From Oscheius sp. JU75 (lineage: Eukaryota > Nematoda > Chromadorea > Rhabditida > Rhabditidae), in assembly GCA_037178855.1 (NCBI GenBank), contig JASJZC010000004.1, forward strand, positions 7,006,001-7,070,000: a stretch of 64,000 nucleotides of DNA, written 5' to 3'. Numbering within the stretch: the first letter of the stretch is position 1; every line of letters starts with the position of its first letter. Of the stretch, positions 47,431 to 59,352 are shown piece by piece. The notes under the pieces were generated by a model that ran no database searches, was not told the DNA's origin, and saw nothing but the letters and a program-made list of their open reading frames with translations. Both the position numbers and the translations under genes were made by a program.

Positions 47431-47977
47431 ACCTTCTTGTAGTGTTCCCAAACAAAAATGATGGCCGAGTTTCCGCAGTCTCCCAGTGCCCATCGACCTT
47501 CCAGAGCCTTACAGAAGGCTTCGGCTCGCTCGGTCAGTTGTCTGAAAGACAGGGTAAGCTAACTGGATAGTTCAAAAATGGTTACGCTTCGCTGGGAGAA
47601 TGGATCTGCATTTGGAGGTTCTTGACAATAGCGACGGATACGACGAAGCCATTGAAGCCTTCGGACATTGTACCTGAACTGATGATGTCTCTGTATCTCT
47701 CTACCTCTATGTCTCTCTCTGTCTCATTGTCTCTCCGTCTTTCTGTCTCACCTTGAATTCCCGTAGAACACTGTGATCTCCTCTGACAGTGACAAGGTGT
47801 CTCTTTAGCCAATTGTGTCAGCCGCCTGTTTAGTTCTTTTGCTGGAACATTCTCATTTACATATAAACACACGATCAACCCTGGCTATTATTAAGAATCC
47901 TGTCTGGGTCGCAGACGTAGACGTCTTGACGATGATTACGAGGCAGAATGGCCACACATTCAGAAACTGAAGGGCCT
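46622..47977 (-). CDS. MOLO1/TPM-domain single-pass membrane protein (5' end unresolved)
   Basis: Seven exons are resolved: 47880-47977, 47752-47841, 47586-47673, 47433-47541, 47102-47339, 46784-46955, 46622-46706. MOLO-1 in C. elegans is a TPM-domain auxiliary protein that raises activity of levamisole-type acetylcholine receptors. The domain start VCDPDRIL, the disulfide-type CHCQRRSQC, GFNGFVVSVAIVKNL, AFCKALEGRWALGDCGNSAI and the TM helix ALMSAIGIAVGLTLFIAF are all present. The cytosolic tail is Cys-rich (GCVCAFRCCGNLRG) and basic. The donor GTCAGT at 47096-47101 is needed for frame. A signal-peptide exon should lie above 47978 but I could not place it. This may be a paralogue rather than MOLO-1 itself. 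Confidence 0.75.
46974..47018. repeat. Short palindrome family, copy 4, interrupted by a hairpin
   Basis: The left arm ATGTTTTGCAAAGTTGTAG is intact; the right arm starts CTACAACTTTG and then runs straight into the perfect hairpin at 47011-47078. It lies in the last-but-two intron of the MOLO1 gene. Confidence 0.5.
47011..47078. repeat. Perfect 26-bp inverted repeat with 16-nt loop
   Basis: ACTTTGGTGCCAAATTCTTA plus CTTAGA (47011-47036) is the exact complement of 47053-47078, around a 16-nt loop. It lies in a MOLO1 intron (46956-47101). The perfect match suggests recent origin or constraint. Confidence 0.9.
47396..47428. repeat. (TC)n microsatellite
   Basis: About 15 TC repeats with one interruption, in the polypyrimidine-rich intron 47340-47432 of the MOLO1 gene. 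Confidence 0.8.
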
Positions 47978-50568
47978 CTGGAAGTCGAGAGTCAGTCATT
48001 TTCTCTGTCACCTCTGTCATTTTTTCCCAAAAGAACATCTGTCAAGTTACTGCGAGAACCGGAAATGTTGTTTTAGTAGATGACAAGTGCTACTACACCT
48101 GTTCTCGCTCTCTCTCAAGAGGAGGAAGTGGGGCCCGCATTGAGGGTCCTCTCCGAGGCCCATAAATGAGCTATTCACGGAATGCAAAAGGGTGTTCATT
48201 CGGGAGAGAGACTCACCTCAAATCGGGGAAAAGACCCGATGTCCAGGCTGATGTAGTGGAAGAACCGGCTGTTACTGAAGACAATAAAAAGGGGAGAAAG
48301 ATCATTCTGAAACTATCAATGAAAAAGGATATTAAAAGATTCAAGCTAGGTATCGGGTAAAAAAGTGAAGGAGTATGGTGAAAGAAACCGGAAGCAACTC
48401 TGATTGCAAACAGCACTGGAACCAGTAGCCTAGCCAGTAGAGGATCTGATGAGCCTTGTCTCTACAAAATAACGATCGTCCTAACTTTTGTACCGCCTCC
48501 CCAGCTCAACTCATTGTAATACATAGAATTTAAAGCTATCACCTGGTCTGCGAGTATAGGAGAGAAACCGAAGGATCGAACGGTAGTCCCCGATGTGCTT
48601 AAAGCGAGTTAAAACATTAAAGCGAGCACAGCTCTATACCCCGTTTGAATTTCCCGCGAGTGATTTTTTTGTACACATTTCTTGTAGTTTCCGGAGTTTT
48701 CAGACACTTTTTTGTGCTCAAAGTGTGTTTAATCGTTTCGGCGGCAAAAACTATCCCTACAAAGAGTAGTTGGATAAAAAACTAAGCTGCAGATAGATAG
48801 CATCACGCACAAGGGATAATGCGAACGTTGCTTATTATCTCTTAGACCTGATATTATCTAATTGTGAGTTTTTTTTCCATATGACTACTCTTTATAGGGG
48901 TAGCTTTTGATGTCGAATTGATTAAATACACTTTGAATGGCTGAAAACAATGGAAGATGCAAAAAAATGAGTGCAAAAAGTCGTGCGGTTCAAACGGGGT
49001 ATAGGGCGAGGCTCGCTTTAAGGTAATGACGAAGGGAATCGCAAAGTCGAGAATGGGTCGAACTAATAGAAGCGAGAAGTTACTGGCAGTTAGTTAGTGC
49101 CAAGAGTTTGCAAGTTTGTAAGTCATCCTAGAAGTTTGAGATAAAACGAGCCGTTCATGGAAAGAGTCACACAGTAGAACAAGAGTAGTTGGTGGCATTG
49201 CTGCCTTTGCAGCTGGTGATGTCCTAGATGCTCTTGAAACATTGACAAGCCAGTAACTGAAATCGGGTAGGATGTGAGATCAAGCATCTTAGCCCAAAAA
49301 TAAACCGAACCAAGAAAATTGAAAGGATTCCAAAGCTACCAAAGAAGTCGAGCTGATTGTACTGGAAAAGCACTTAGTCTCTCTGCCTCTCTTTCTCTCT
49401 ACCTCTCTGTCTGTCTTTCTGTTTCTTTGTCTCTTTGTCTTTCTGTCATGCCAGAAAATTGTTTGTAGTTGGAGAAATGGGAAAAATAAACGACTCGCAT
49501 TGAAGCCTAAGAAAATCGTGACAGGACCCCAATACTACCGAAACAACAATAACGATAGAAACTTAGAGGGCTTGAAAGTTGTGATCTGATCTCTCTCCTG
49601 TCTGCAAGAGTGAGAGAGAGGTGGGTGTTGGTTGGGAGCAGGTGGTGACCCGACATGACGGGAGATTCATAGCAATCCCCCTCCAGGCGATCAGCACAAA
49701 TCGATTCTTTCGAGAGCGAGGGTGAGGGCGGGTTGATCACTTGGAGCAACTTGTTGTTCATAATAATTGTACTTGACAGAGAAAGAGAGAGAGAGGAACA
49801 TGTGATTCTTAAGGGATGAGAAGAGCAACCATTATAGACTACTCCGGGCATTATTCGGAGGGAGATTAAAAGGGGAGGCCGGAAGGAGAGAAAAAGAGCA
49901 CGTTAAGCAGAGGAAATAACCAGGAGACAGAGAGATACAGAGATACAGAGAGACAGAGCTCAAAACATTAGCTGAACAGCGACAAGACATTGATGAATCT
50001 GTTGGGGCAAGTTTTTTGTCAGTCAGAAGGAGAGAGAGGAGGTCTCGTGGCTCTGGTCGAGGTTTGGTCAGCTATATATCTCTGGGAAAGTGAAGAGAAG
50101 AGGACTTCCTCTTTTTCACAAATTGTGGAGATATCAGCTTTCAGGGAGAGAGAGAGAGAGAGAGTCGACCGTCTTCCTTCTCGTCGCGTAAAGAGTCGGC
50201 GTAAAACGGGGGACGGAACTGATCCTCTTTCCCGGGCTGCCTTAAGCCCCCGGTGCCATTCATTAAAGCAGAGCACCCTCTCTCGCATAATAAGGAGCCC
50301 CAAAAAAGAGAAGGAGAACAGACTTCTGTCTGAAGCAGCTGTTCCCACTCGAAGCTCATTTTGAAAGGAATGCGGATGCAACAAGAGAGACGAGTCGTTT
50401 ACGAGGCTGGAGGTTAAAGCCGAAAGGACAAATGAGCTCTGTCAATCATTTCTAGGGACACCCGAAAGTGTGTTCAGGTAAGCAACAATGATAGGGGGAG
50501 AGAACAACAGATGATTAGAGACCAGAGCTCTGTCTCTCTCTGTCACTGTCACTGTGCAAAGAGTCCTA
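47978..50568. other. Spacer between the MOLO1 and EB/Kunitz genes
   Basis: It must contain the missing MOLO1 5' exon(s); ATG candidates at 48018 and 48038 are not convincing. The foldback element 48612-49025 is here. GAGA or CTCT low complexity recurs at 49375-49440, 49600-49800, 49925-49960 and 50143-50165. No other exon is recognised. Confidence 0.45.
48612..49025. repeat. Foldback element, 414 bp, full-length inverted halves
   Basis: The ends are inverted: TAAAGCGAGC..CTATACCCCGTTTGAA on the left, and the same on the complement of the right end. Inner parts also pair (GTGTTTAATCGTTTCGGCG with GTATTTAATCAATTCGACA; CTACAAAGAGTAGT with CTATAAAGAGTAGT). No coding capacity. A relic of the same family lies at about 60-280. 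Confidence 0.75.
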
Positions 50569-51420
50569 TCAGTTATAATAATTTTTTACACAATACGACA
50601 AGCAGTGTTCCCTCGTTTTAAACACATTCGCCGTACTTGGTCTGCTTGGGTTCCATTTGAATTCCACACACTGCTGTCCGTCAAAGCCCCATCTGGTCAG
50701 AGTTCCATCGTCGTGGTCAAAGATGGGATGGGAACAAGTGGTTCCTAAGCTCTGTAAGTACAGTCTCTCTATCTCTCACCCCTGTCCGGACAGCAGAGTC
50801 CATCTTGACCGTCTCCTGTCAAGAATCCAAAGCCTTGGATGCATTCATAGCCCAGTGGACAAGCATCGTTCTTGGAGCTGCAGAAGATAGGATTCGAGGA
50901 ATTCCTCAGTGCGACCTGATGCCCAGCTCCCTCAGGAAGTGGACATGTCAACGGCGGTCCCGCTTCACCTGTAGCTGAAATTCTTTACTGGAATCAAAGG
51001 GTCAGTGGCATGCTGGACTTACTGATGTCGATGAGAGAGAGACAAACAAAGTCACGTGACTGACTCTTCTTTCGGACAGTGTCAGGCGGGCAGCGACATC
51101 GCGATCGGGAGCAGACTGCTCCGGGCCAGACTTCGGAACAGTCAGAGTCAGAGAGGCATTTCTGTAAGAAGAGTGTTGACAGAGAGACAGAGAGGTAGAG
51201 CGACAGCCAGACAGAAAGGCACAGAACTTCCTGCGCATCTCAAAGTTTTCAGGCTTGTTTGGTGTCATTTTGAACCGTGAAAAAGACGATTAGCATACTC
51301 TAGAAGATGTCGGGTCCCATAGATCCAAGAAGTATGTGAGTAGCATAAAAAATCTGAGAAACTCACACTAGTAGCAGCTCCTGTGACGACCATCAACGCG
51401 GCCATGTGAATAAGTTGCAT
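50569..51420 (-). CDS. Secreted Cys-rich protein: EB module, Lustrin-like repeat, Kunitz domain
   Basis: Four exons in phase (51367-51420, 51056-51161, 50780-50974, 50569-50744) give 176 aa. The start MQLIHMAALMVVTGAATS is a signal peptide. Exon 2 is an EB-like module (CLSDSDC, GAVCSRSRCRCP). Exon 3 is a Lustrin-type Cys-rich unit (CPLPEGAGHQVAL, FCSSKNDACPLGYEC, GLCCPD). Exon 4 is a Kunitz/BPTI-like domain (RWGFDGQQCVEFKWN, FKTREHCLSYC). The Kunitz part has four of the usual six Cys; the pair that normally joins the inhibitory loop (C2-C4) is missing and the P1 region is DDGT, so classical protease inhibition is doubtful. Nematodes have many such extracellular proteins, often in cuticle or pharynx. 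The gene is unnamed. Confidence 0.8.
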
Positions 51421-51659
51421 GACTGTTTAGATTGCCAGCTACCGTCGTGTAAAAATCGAACGCTGAAGAGAGGAAACGTGTCGTTCCCCTATAGACTTTC
51501 GTTGGGACTGGAACTGGATTTACCGCCCTTCGATCCAGCAGGCAGAAGAAGACGCTCTCTGACCCTTTTGAAGTCGGAAAGGCAAATAAACATCGGCAAG
51601 GGGAGGATATTTATGGATACAGGGGGAAACAGCGAGGAACCGGGATGGGTATGAGGAGG

Positions 51660-54604
51660 TTAACTGAGAACTTCTTCTTTCACATAGCCAAACATGAGCT
51701 GTTTGGCAAAATTAGAGAATTTGACTTGCTCGAAAAAGTCGGCCACCAGGACGGCTTCCTTCATCTCGACGCACATTGTCTAAAAATAGGGATGACTCTC
51801 CGTCCCTCTGTGTCTCTCTGCTTCTCTGTCTCTTTGTCTCACTGTCCGAACTTACCGCTAGAACAGTTCCAAGAAGGAGAAGACGACCAAACCGATCTCC
51901 AGCCTCTTCAGGACCCTTCTTTCGGACCATGTACCGGTAGAGAGCATTGGTAATGTTGTTGCGACCCTCACTCAGCCCGGCCTTGGCCATGGTGTCCACA
52001 TCGTCGGCATCTGCAAAATGAGCATGAGACAGAGAGAAAGACAGACAGCTTGTCTATATTACCGTATTGCGCATTGCTCGTGGCTCTTAAAACTATATAC
52101 GCATACGTGAAGCTTCCAGTACATTCTGCGCCGTCCATTTAAACACCTCTAATCCCAAAATTCTTAATTTCCTACCGCTTTTCCATCTCTTATCTCCATC
52201 TTTGTTTAATAATTTTCCATTTTCAGGACCCTTACTTCCTCTTTAACTTTGTCACTTTCCACGAGTAATTGTGATGTTTGTTAGGGATGTTCAAGTTATG
52301 TGGAGGAACCGTTGAGTGCGTAGCTTAACCAGTTCCAAAGGAAAAATTAAAGCAACTCGGTAAGTTATTTCAGTTCTAAGCCGATTCAACGAAATTTAGA
52401 GGAAAAGAAGACGAGCCCACCTCCAGTTGGATTTCTGAGAATATCGTACAACTGTGCTGCTACCAACATGGCCGAGCAAGAAAGTATGAATGAGCATGTC
52501 AAAGCATGAGTACATAAGTGAGACTAGTTTCAGTCTCATTTAACGCTACACTCGAGAGTCTTCATGAGCTGTCTACAGTCTGCTGAGCTTCTTCCCCGGT
52601 TTTAGGTGATATCGTATTCACCATAAACTCCTTGTTCATACTGTTGTTAACCAGTGAGACAGTGACAGTACCTGGATTCAGAAAGAAGATTGCCTTGAAC
52701 GCTGCGAACTCTGTCGTATCGATCTGCATCTGTCGCATCGGTTTCAGCAACTGATCCAGCATCTGGTACTTCTTCTTGTTGAAGCCGAGCGGCCTAAAAG
52801 GGAACAGTAAGTCATCTGGAAACAAATTACTTCAACCTCGTTGGATCGGGAGTCCGATCAAAGTAAGCTCCTGTGGGGAAGACGAGCATGTCCAGACCGT
52901 GATCCGGGCTCCAAAAGGTGTGAATCAGACTGGGGTAGGTTATCGCCGAGTGCCTTAGCAAAGCCAGTTTGTCATTGAGGTTCAGTCGTTGGTAGGCAGG
53001 AATGGTCTTGGCCCATTCTATCATAACCAGCCAGTCACGCTCATGCCTGAAAACTTTGTTTTATAATGGAAGATGTAGTTTTTAAGGTGTGGCGTGTTTT
53101 GCAAGTTGTAGAGCAGGTCGAAATCTACAACTTCGCAGAGCATGTCAGCACAAATTGTTCGGTAGGCTTGAAAAATGGACATTGAAACTAACAAAATTCC
53201 TTAGTTTTTAACTTTGAGCACAACAGTATCACCTAAGGAAAGTTTGAAACAAAGCAAAACTAGCTTTGTCCTCATGGCACAGTCGGTAAAGCATCGGACT
53301 ACTATATCTAGAGAAGAGTCTTGGGTTCGAATCCAAAGGATCAGTTTCATTACTTTCTTCTATTCTAACTGTTTTTCAATGACTCATTTTCAACCAGCAG
53401 TCGTTTGGGTTGTTAACTTTCTAGTCGGGCTACCACAAATTGTGCGAGATTTCTATACACCTTTCCGCTTACAACTGACTTGCCACTTAGTTGTCAATAA
53501 TTGTTTACCTGCCATCTTTGCTTCGTGGCCTCGGACAAACAAACAGACAAACAAACACACAGAGTCAACCACAGACACCTTTGCGCTTTCATAGTTTAGA
53601 TAAGGTACTCACCAATAGTGGAAATCTGCATTGGTTGCGTAATAGAGCTCTTTGATTGTATGTCGTCCCGCCTGAAAACTCACTATATGACAGTGGCAGT
53701 GACATTCTATTCCCTTGATTGTTAGTCGCTGTTTGAGTGATAACATCTTATCTTTCCCACTCTTCCTCTACCTCGGTACTTTGCCAGTTCCCTCTAGGCA
53801 ACAAACATTTACGACGTCAAAAGATAGACAGAGTTCAAAACGTGATCGCTCTCCGCACGATGATGACAAAGACTTACTGGAGTGGAATATTGTTCCATGA
53901 ATTGTTCGGTGGTGAGGAGGCAAGGAGCACAGACAGCCTCAACAAGGCTCTCGGACGAATTATAGTCAGAGACTCGGAGCTGGTTGGCTGTCTCTTCGAC
54001 TGCTGAGAGATAGTGCAAAAAGTTGTCCTCTTGTTCTTCTGCCGGGTTTATGAGATTCTGAAAGTTAGACTGTCTCTCTGTGTCTCCGTTTCTCTGTCTC
54101 TCTATCTCCAGTCTCTCAACTTCTCAGTCTCTCAGTTTCTCTGACTCTCTGTCTCTATCTCTCACTCACATGTTGAGACGGTTTGGGCGAGCACTCTTCC
54201 GAACCTTCTAGTTTTTTAATCGGTGGATATCGACGTGTCCTCTTCGTGTACCCAATAGGATCACGGTTTTGTTGAATAGCTGAAAGATTCTAAATGACTG
54301 TTTCTGTTTCCTCATACCATTTCGATCCATTCCCACTTGCAGACACTTTTCAAACCGACAGTGTCGACAAGCACAGCGGATACTTTTGTCCACTGGACAC
54401 TTTCCATCATACTGACAGGTAAACTTTTGATTCTTCATGATTGTTCGACGAAAGAAAGTCTTGCTGAAATGGAAATAACACTGTCTCTGTCGCTCTCACT
54501 CACCATCCGTTACAGGACGGAATTCCGTAGTGATACCCTGTCGAGATGTCATTACAGACCAGACACAGTTCCTCCGGCTGTGATGCCGATGAGGACGAGG
54601 CCAT
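51660..54604 (-). CDS. Nuclear hormone receptor, nematode NHR type
   Basis: Nine phase-consistent exons (54504-54604, 54318-54463, 54170-54279, 53878-54057, 53613-53671, 52831-53046, 52672-52793, 51856-52010, 51660-51779) give 402 aa. It is a ligand-regulated DNA-binding transcription factor. The first zinc finger is [20 protein letters not shown] with P-box CNGCKTFFRR; the second is [20 protein letters not shown] then [10 protein letters not shown]. The hinge is basic (KRTRRYPP). The ligand-binding domain has [28 protein letters not shown] and the late helix [15 protein letters not shown], ending near [17 protein letters not shown]. The P-box is typical of the HNF4-derived nematode receptors. 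Intron 53047-53612 carries a tRNA-like relic and palindrome copy 5. Confidence 0.92.
53090..53143. repeat. Short palindrome family, copy 5 (NHR intron)
   Basis: Arms GTGTTTTGCAAGTTGTAGA and TCTACAACTTCGCAGAGCAT around an unpaired centre, in the NHR intron 53047-53612. Confidence 0.6.
53268..53343 (+). repeat. tRNA-like relic 7 (NHR intron)
   Basis: TGGCACAGTCGGTAAAGCA (A-box) and TTGGGTTCGAATCCAAAGG (T-arm with pairing TTGG/CCAA) are strong. The anticodon region GGACTACTATATCTAGAGAA is too long for a normal loop and acceptor pairing is poor. It is a pseudo-tRNA or SINE head rather than a working tRNA, though a tRNA with an intron should be tested. Confidence 0.5.
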
Positions 54605-57483
54605 TTTTGAACTAAAAAGAGTTTTTCAAAGTTGCCGGAAAAGGCATAGAAAGAAGAGAAAGCTTTGGAACAATTGACGTGAACTGTGTAAATAGTGGCC
54701 GCGCCATCATGCCAAAAAATCGATGAACCCAGTCGAAAAATGTCTTTTGGAGGCAGCAAACATGATATTTTTCGGGGAGACCAAAAGTCAAAGAGTGGTG
54801 ATTTTTCAGATCTACCAAATTTTCAGAATTTGCACGCCCAACAAACTCAAAAATTGAGCAAAGTTGGCGTGATCAAAGCGCTAGCAAATTTCATAGAATC
54901 TAGGCATATTTAGTCTCTTTTTGAAGCTCTTCGCATGAAAAAGATGATAAAGTTAGGTTCCAGGGCATAGAGCATTGTCAGAGCGAGGGAGAATTTGGGT
55001 GCGGCGCGCTGCTGCAGAGGGAGCGCACCCTTGTCTACTTGTAAGTTCACGCTTTGAGATCCGAGGTATCCATTTTTGGTCCAATTTTGAATTGTAAATG
55101 CACGCTTTTTGGTCTGGCCAACTAAACAGGATACTGTTGAGGTCGAAGTCATTTTCTGACTTAAAAGTAGGCGACTAGAGGGAATGTAATGCTCGAAAAT
55201 ATAATCAAGGGATCATGCAAACAAAAATATCATTTTCAGCTAGTTCTATCAGTATTCTGAAGCAAATTTGGGACAGAACCAGCCATAATACAAGCAAAAA
55301 ATTCAGGCAAAACACTTGAAATGGTATTGATTTGGGAGACTTGCAACAAGTTCCTAAAGGAAAGTTTAGAATAGTTTTTTGTAAAATTGACATCCGAACG
55401 TGGGTCCTTTCGCCCAGTAGTCGGACAGCTTAGTTACTGCGTCACGGAAACAAATTTGAAGTTTTGGGAAAAGAAAGATAAAAGTGGCGCGGATTAGGAT
55501 AAAGATTCATCGATTATTCGATAGCGATCCTTATCCACTGATCGGAATAGTCAATTGACAGTCCTTTCAGACTTTGAAGAAAGGAAAAAACCAAAAATCT
55601 GATCCAAAAAAGGGTAAACAATCTTGGAGAAAGTGCAAATTGAAGTGTGGAAACGAGGAAACGGGCGCGCCTGTTGAAGGCGAGTCGCCAGGGAAACCCC
55701 CGTGGGGCCCCTTTTGTGTATCCTCTGTGTGTCGATGTTTGCTGTTGGCTCTGCCACCTGAAGAGCGTCTGGGGAGAGAGAGAGACAGGATGACGTGAGG
55801 GCGATAATCAATGGAACAGGTTGGTAGTTGGCCAAGTACAGAGTGTGAGAGAGTGTGTGGGTTTGCAGGGGGAGAGAGGTGTAGCAATCTCTGTCTTTCT
55901 CTCACTGCGTCCCTTGCCGCGCTCGTTTCTCTACGCTGATAAGCTGTCTCTCTGTCGATTGATAAGCTCTTACAGGGATTTATACGTGGGTTAATAACGA
56001 GGCAGCCACTGGGGTGTGAGGAGGTATTACGTGGTGAAGGTCAATGGATCAATGAGACAGAAATGAGGGAGTAGCGGAGACAGAGAGGAAGAGAGATAGA
56101 GAGACAGAGAGACTGAGAGACAGACACAAAGACAGTCAGAAAGTGACTAAGAATGATGAGAGACAAACAGTCGCTTGTGTGAAGAAAACTTTTTAACTGA
56201 GTGGAAGTGCAGATAGAGAGAGACAGAAGCGGCGATGCCTAGATAGATTACATCTTAGTCCGAAGGCCCAAAGGTGACATTCAATTCGACTGTTTCCCGT
56301 ACTTTAGTCTTGTGAAAAGGCGCTGAAATAGGAGGGAGGTCTAGGAATTATGCGGCTCGAATTTCACGTGAACGAGTTCAGTCTGCTGACTCTGCCTTTG
56401 AGGCGGAGAAGCTGCCATCGGACATTTGCTGCCAGATAAGAGAGGTTATCAGCTGTAGCTCTGTCAGGGACAGATTGTGGGGTGACGGATTGCAACAGAA
56501 GAACACAGAGACTACCGCAGAAAAACATGAAGTTGCGTATCGATGATGATGACTTTGCGACACAAAATACTACAGAGTACGCTGTAAAAAATTAAATGAA
56601 TGGGGAAAACGTCTATTGAGGGACAGGAGACAGGCGGCAGTGAGACAGAGACAGAAACTCTCTTCTTCATGAATGGATGACTCTTGTCTGGGACTTCCAC
56701 TCTCACTCCTTACACCTTCTTGACCCTCGCCAGGAACGAGTCCTCGACTCTTCTCAGCAGCTCTTTCAGGAAGCGTTGTCTCTGTCCGTCTCTTTCCCTA
56801 GAGCGAGCTTTGATCTTTCCAAGCACGAATCTCGAACTCTTCTCCCACAAATGCGTTTATATTCTCGCAGACCGTCTTTCTCTCACTCTCCCTCTTTTTT
56901 TTTGAGCCATGACCAGATTTCATATGCTAGGCTATCTTTTCAAGTTCAGTAGTCCCAAGTGCGCCGGTAGCTCCATCGAGAATCAGTTGACAGTCTTCTT
57001 CTTGTAGAGCTGCTCCCAGACAGTCGACGTTGCTCCGAGACTGCAAGGCATTAGAACTGTCCTCAAAGCGAGCCATGACTAATTGCTATGTAGTGGCAAT
57101 AAGGCTGCGTCTCCCTTCCAGTGCCTGTCATTTTCCGTCCCTTTCCTACCTCTCTGCTTCTCAACTCCGATACTATTTCCTAACCGTCTTCCTGTCAATC
57201 TCCCAACGCAAAACTTAAAAATTTATTCATATTCACATGAGTATCTTTGGTAGACTTATATGGGGTGTTTGGTAGGTGCAACAGAGGGTAATTTCAGGGA
57301 AAAGAATTACATTTTAACCCCTAATCACCTTTCTGCACATATGTACAGCAGGAACCCAGTGTGATTGTGAATTGTGGAGAAGGGAACTTTTTGATAAAAC
57401 TGGCGACCTATTAAGAGGATTCAGCAGGGCGGGCCTGCCGCCCCCGCGATAGATGGTAAAAATACATAAAACACGAAGAGAAT
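54605..57483. other. Gene-poor spacer between NHR and cyclin genes
   Basis: The complement of 55390-55450 is tRNA-like (TGACGCAGTAACTAAGCTG, then CCACGTTCGGATGTC). GAGA-type low complexity is at 55770-55800 and 56070-56130. Open frames such as 54910-55152 and 55551-55905 (minus) have no features I recognise. An NHR 5' UTR exon could lie here. Confidence 0.45.
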
Positions 57484-59352
57484 TTAGCAGGGAGTCGGCT
57501 GCGGCTGCTGTGGTGGGGAAGTAATCTCGTTGCTCGGATGCGGCGTCACGCCGGGCGTACTGTAGCTACAGCGTGGCGACGTCTGATTGATTGCCGGCTG
57601 CTGCTGGGGATTGGTCTCGTCGTCGGCGGCAAGAAGACCGTAAGTAGAGAATGTGGGGAAGAGAGACGGGTGCCACATTGAGCTGATGTTTTCGCGGCAA
57701 CGCACGAGCTCGCAGATGTCAATCTGAAAATGAAGAAGAATAAAGTGAAGGTGAATCAACGTTTTAGCACAAAATAAATAGGATTTTCAATGAAACATTG
57801 CGAAAATGACATTTTTACGCATCATTTTTCTCCTACTATTCACTTCTAAAACGTGGCAGAGAAACCACTACAATTTGGGTACCTTCATTTTTGGTCCGAC
57901 TACCTTCCACGGCCAAGTCTGGAAAACCGGGCCGGCCTGTTTCCATGCCTATCTGTTTTAATGTTCCCGTCATAACTGTATCTACTCATAATTAAAACAA
58001 AGCAGCACTTTTTCTCATTTGATTGCTCGGCATTTTCGTCCGAATACCCGAAGTTCCAGGACTTTGCATCGGCTCTGTATATCTCAGCAGATTTTTAAAG
58101 AATCTATCTGCTAGATGCTGTTCAGCTCTCAGCTGTAACAATAACTGTTCGCGTAATTTCCTACCCTTTTGATCCTAGTGTCTGTCTTCTGACCCGAACA
58201 ACCCACTGTATCATCCTATGATCACTTGTTCGTGTTAATCCGTTCCCTAGCAATACTATTGACATTGTAACTCTCTCAAACGCCAATATCAATAGAAAAA
58301 AGTCTACTCACATTGAGTGACTTTAGAAGATGATGACTAGACTGGACCCAGTTGCGACGTGTACCCTCCAGAAGAAGTGAGACGACGGCCAAGGCGATGG
58401 TCGATGGGCGGAAGACTGAGACGAGACGCCAGTTGCAGACGACAATCTCGATTTGGCGCCTGAAAAATAGCATTTTTGGAGCCCTGTTCTCGATTTTGGC
58501 GCAAACTTTAAGAATGATACCTACCTCAGAGGACTGATCAGATAAGTAGCACCTAGCGGGGAAAGAATGGCATCAAGAAAGCGCGAAACGGTCGGCAGTT
58601 GAATGTCCCATCGCAGCAGTTCTGAAAGTTCCCATGAGCCTCAAAAACTATAAAGTCTACCCAATATGCGGATTTCCATGCGCTTCATCTCCGAGATGGT
58701 ATATTCGAGACGGAGGCGTTGCAGGAAGACGTAGGTGCTGTCGTCACAATCCTCCCATATCTTCTTAGCGATGTGGAGACTGGCAGCGGCCACACAATTA
58801 ATGTATCTGAAAAAATTAAGGAATTAGAGGAATGTTAAAAAGGGGGCGAGGAACAGCGTTAAGCTTAATAAGCATCGGCATATGTTATCTATTTTCTGCC
58901 AATAATGTGTAAATGTAACTGAGTACAATACAATTGCCTTACGACGGGCATTTTTCGAAGATTGAAAGGGTTTCCCTCTCTTCTCTGTTCAGGTTAGGAG
59001 AGAGAACAAAAAAAATTCTCACCTTGGTGGAACACGCGTGGAGCAGACGACCTTGTCCATGATGCTAATAGCGGTGGTGGTGCTATCCATGTCCAGACCG
59101 AGACGTCTGGCAGCGCTGCAGATCCAGGCAGCCTGCCGGTCACGATCAGCCGGCCCAATTACACCGTCAGCCTTAAATTTTCCAAATTTTTTTTAGCTAA
59201 GAAAACCAACAAACCTGAGCTAGTCTCGCCGGCAGAGTAAAGATGTCTTGCTCCCGACGCAACAACAGATTGGCGAAGGCGAATTCTGCTGTAGACGGGC
59301 CATCCTGCATCTGACCGGCTTTGACGACAGACCCTGTAAGAAGTTGCATCAT
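57484..59352 (-). CDS. Cyclin G/I-like protein
   Basis: Six phase-consistent exons (59215-59352, 59023-59171, 58661-58806, 58525-58621, 58312-58459, 57484-57723) give 305 aa, close to the cyclin G family (about 295-345). Cyclin-box text: LLRREQDIF, DRDRQAAWICSAARRLGLDM, STTTAISIMDKVV, PPRYINCVAAASLHIAKKIW, EDCDDSTYVFL and MKRMEIRILELLRWDIQLP. The second half (FRPSTIALAVVSLLLE) resembles the distal fold of cyclin G. The C-tail is Pro/Gln-rich (SPPQQPQPTPC). Cyclins G/I are atypical cyclins linked to growth arrest and the p53/PP2A axis in vertebrates; the partner here is unknown. The start is Met 59352 (a second Met follows directly); the frame stays open upstream, so an earlier exon is possible. 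Confidence 0.8.

Noticed and set aside
53268-53343. Functional tRNA gene
   Set aside because: The T-arm is good, but the anticodon loop is too long and the acceptor stem does not pair; kept as a tRNA-like relic.
54910-55152. 80-codon minus-strand frame as an NHR N-terminal exon
   Set aside because: The Met at 54604 already gives a normal short N-terminus before the DNA-binding domain, and no splice link in phase was found.
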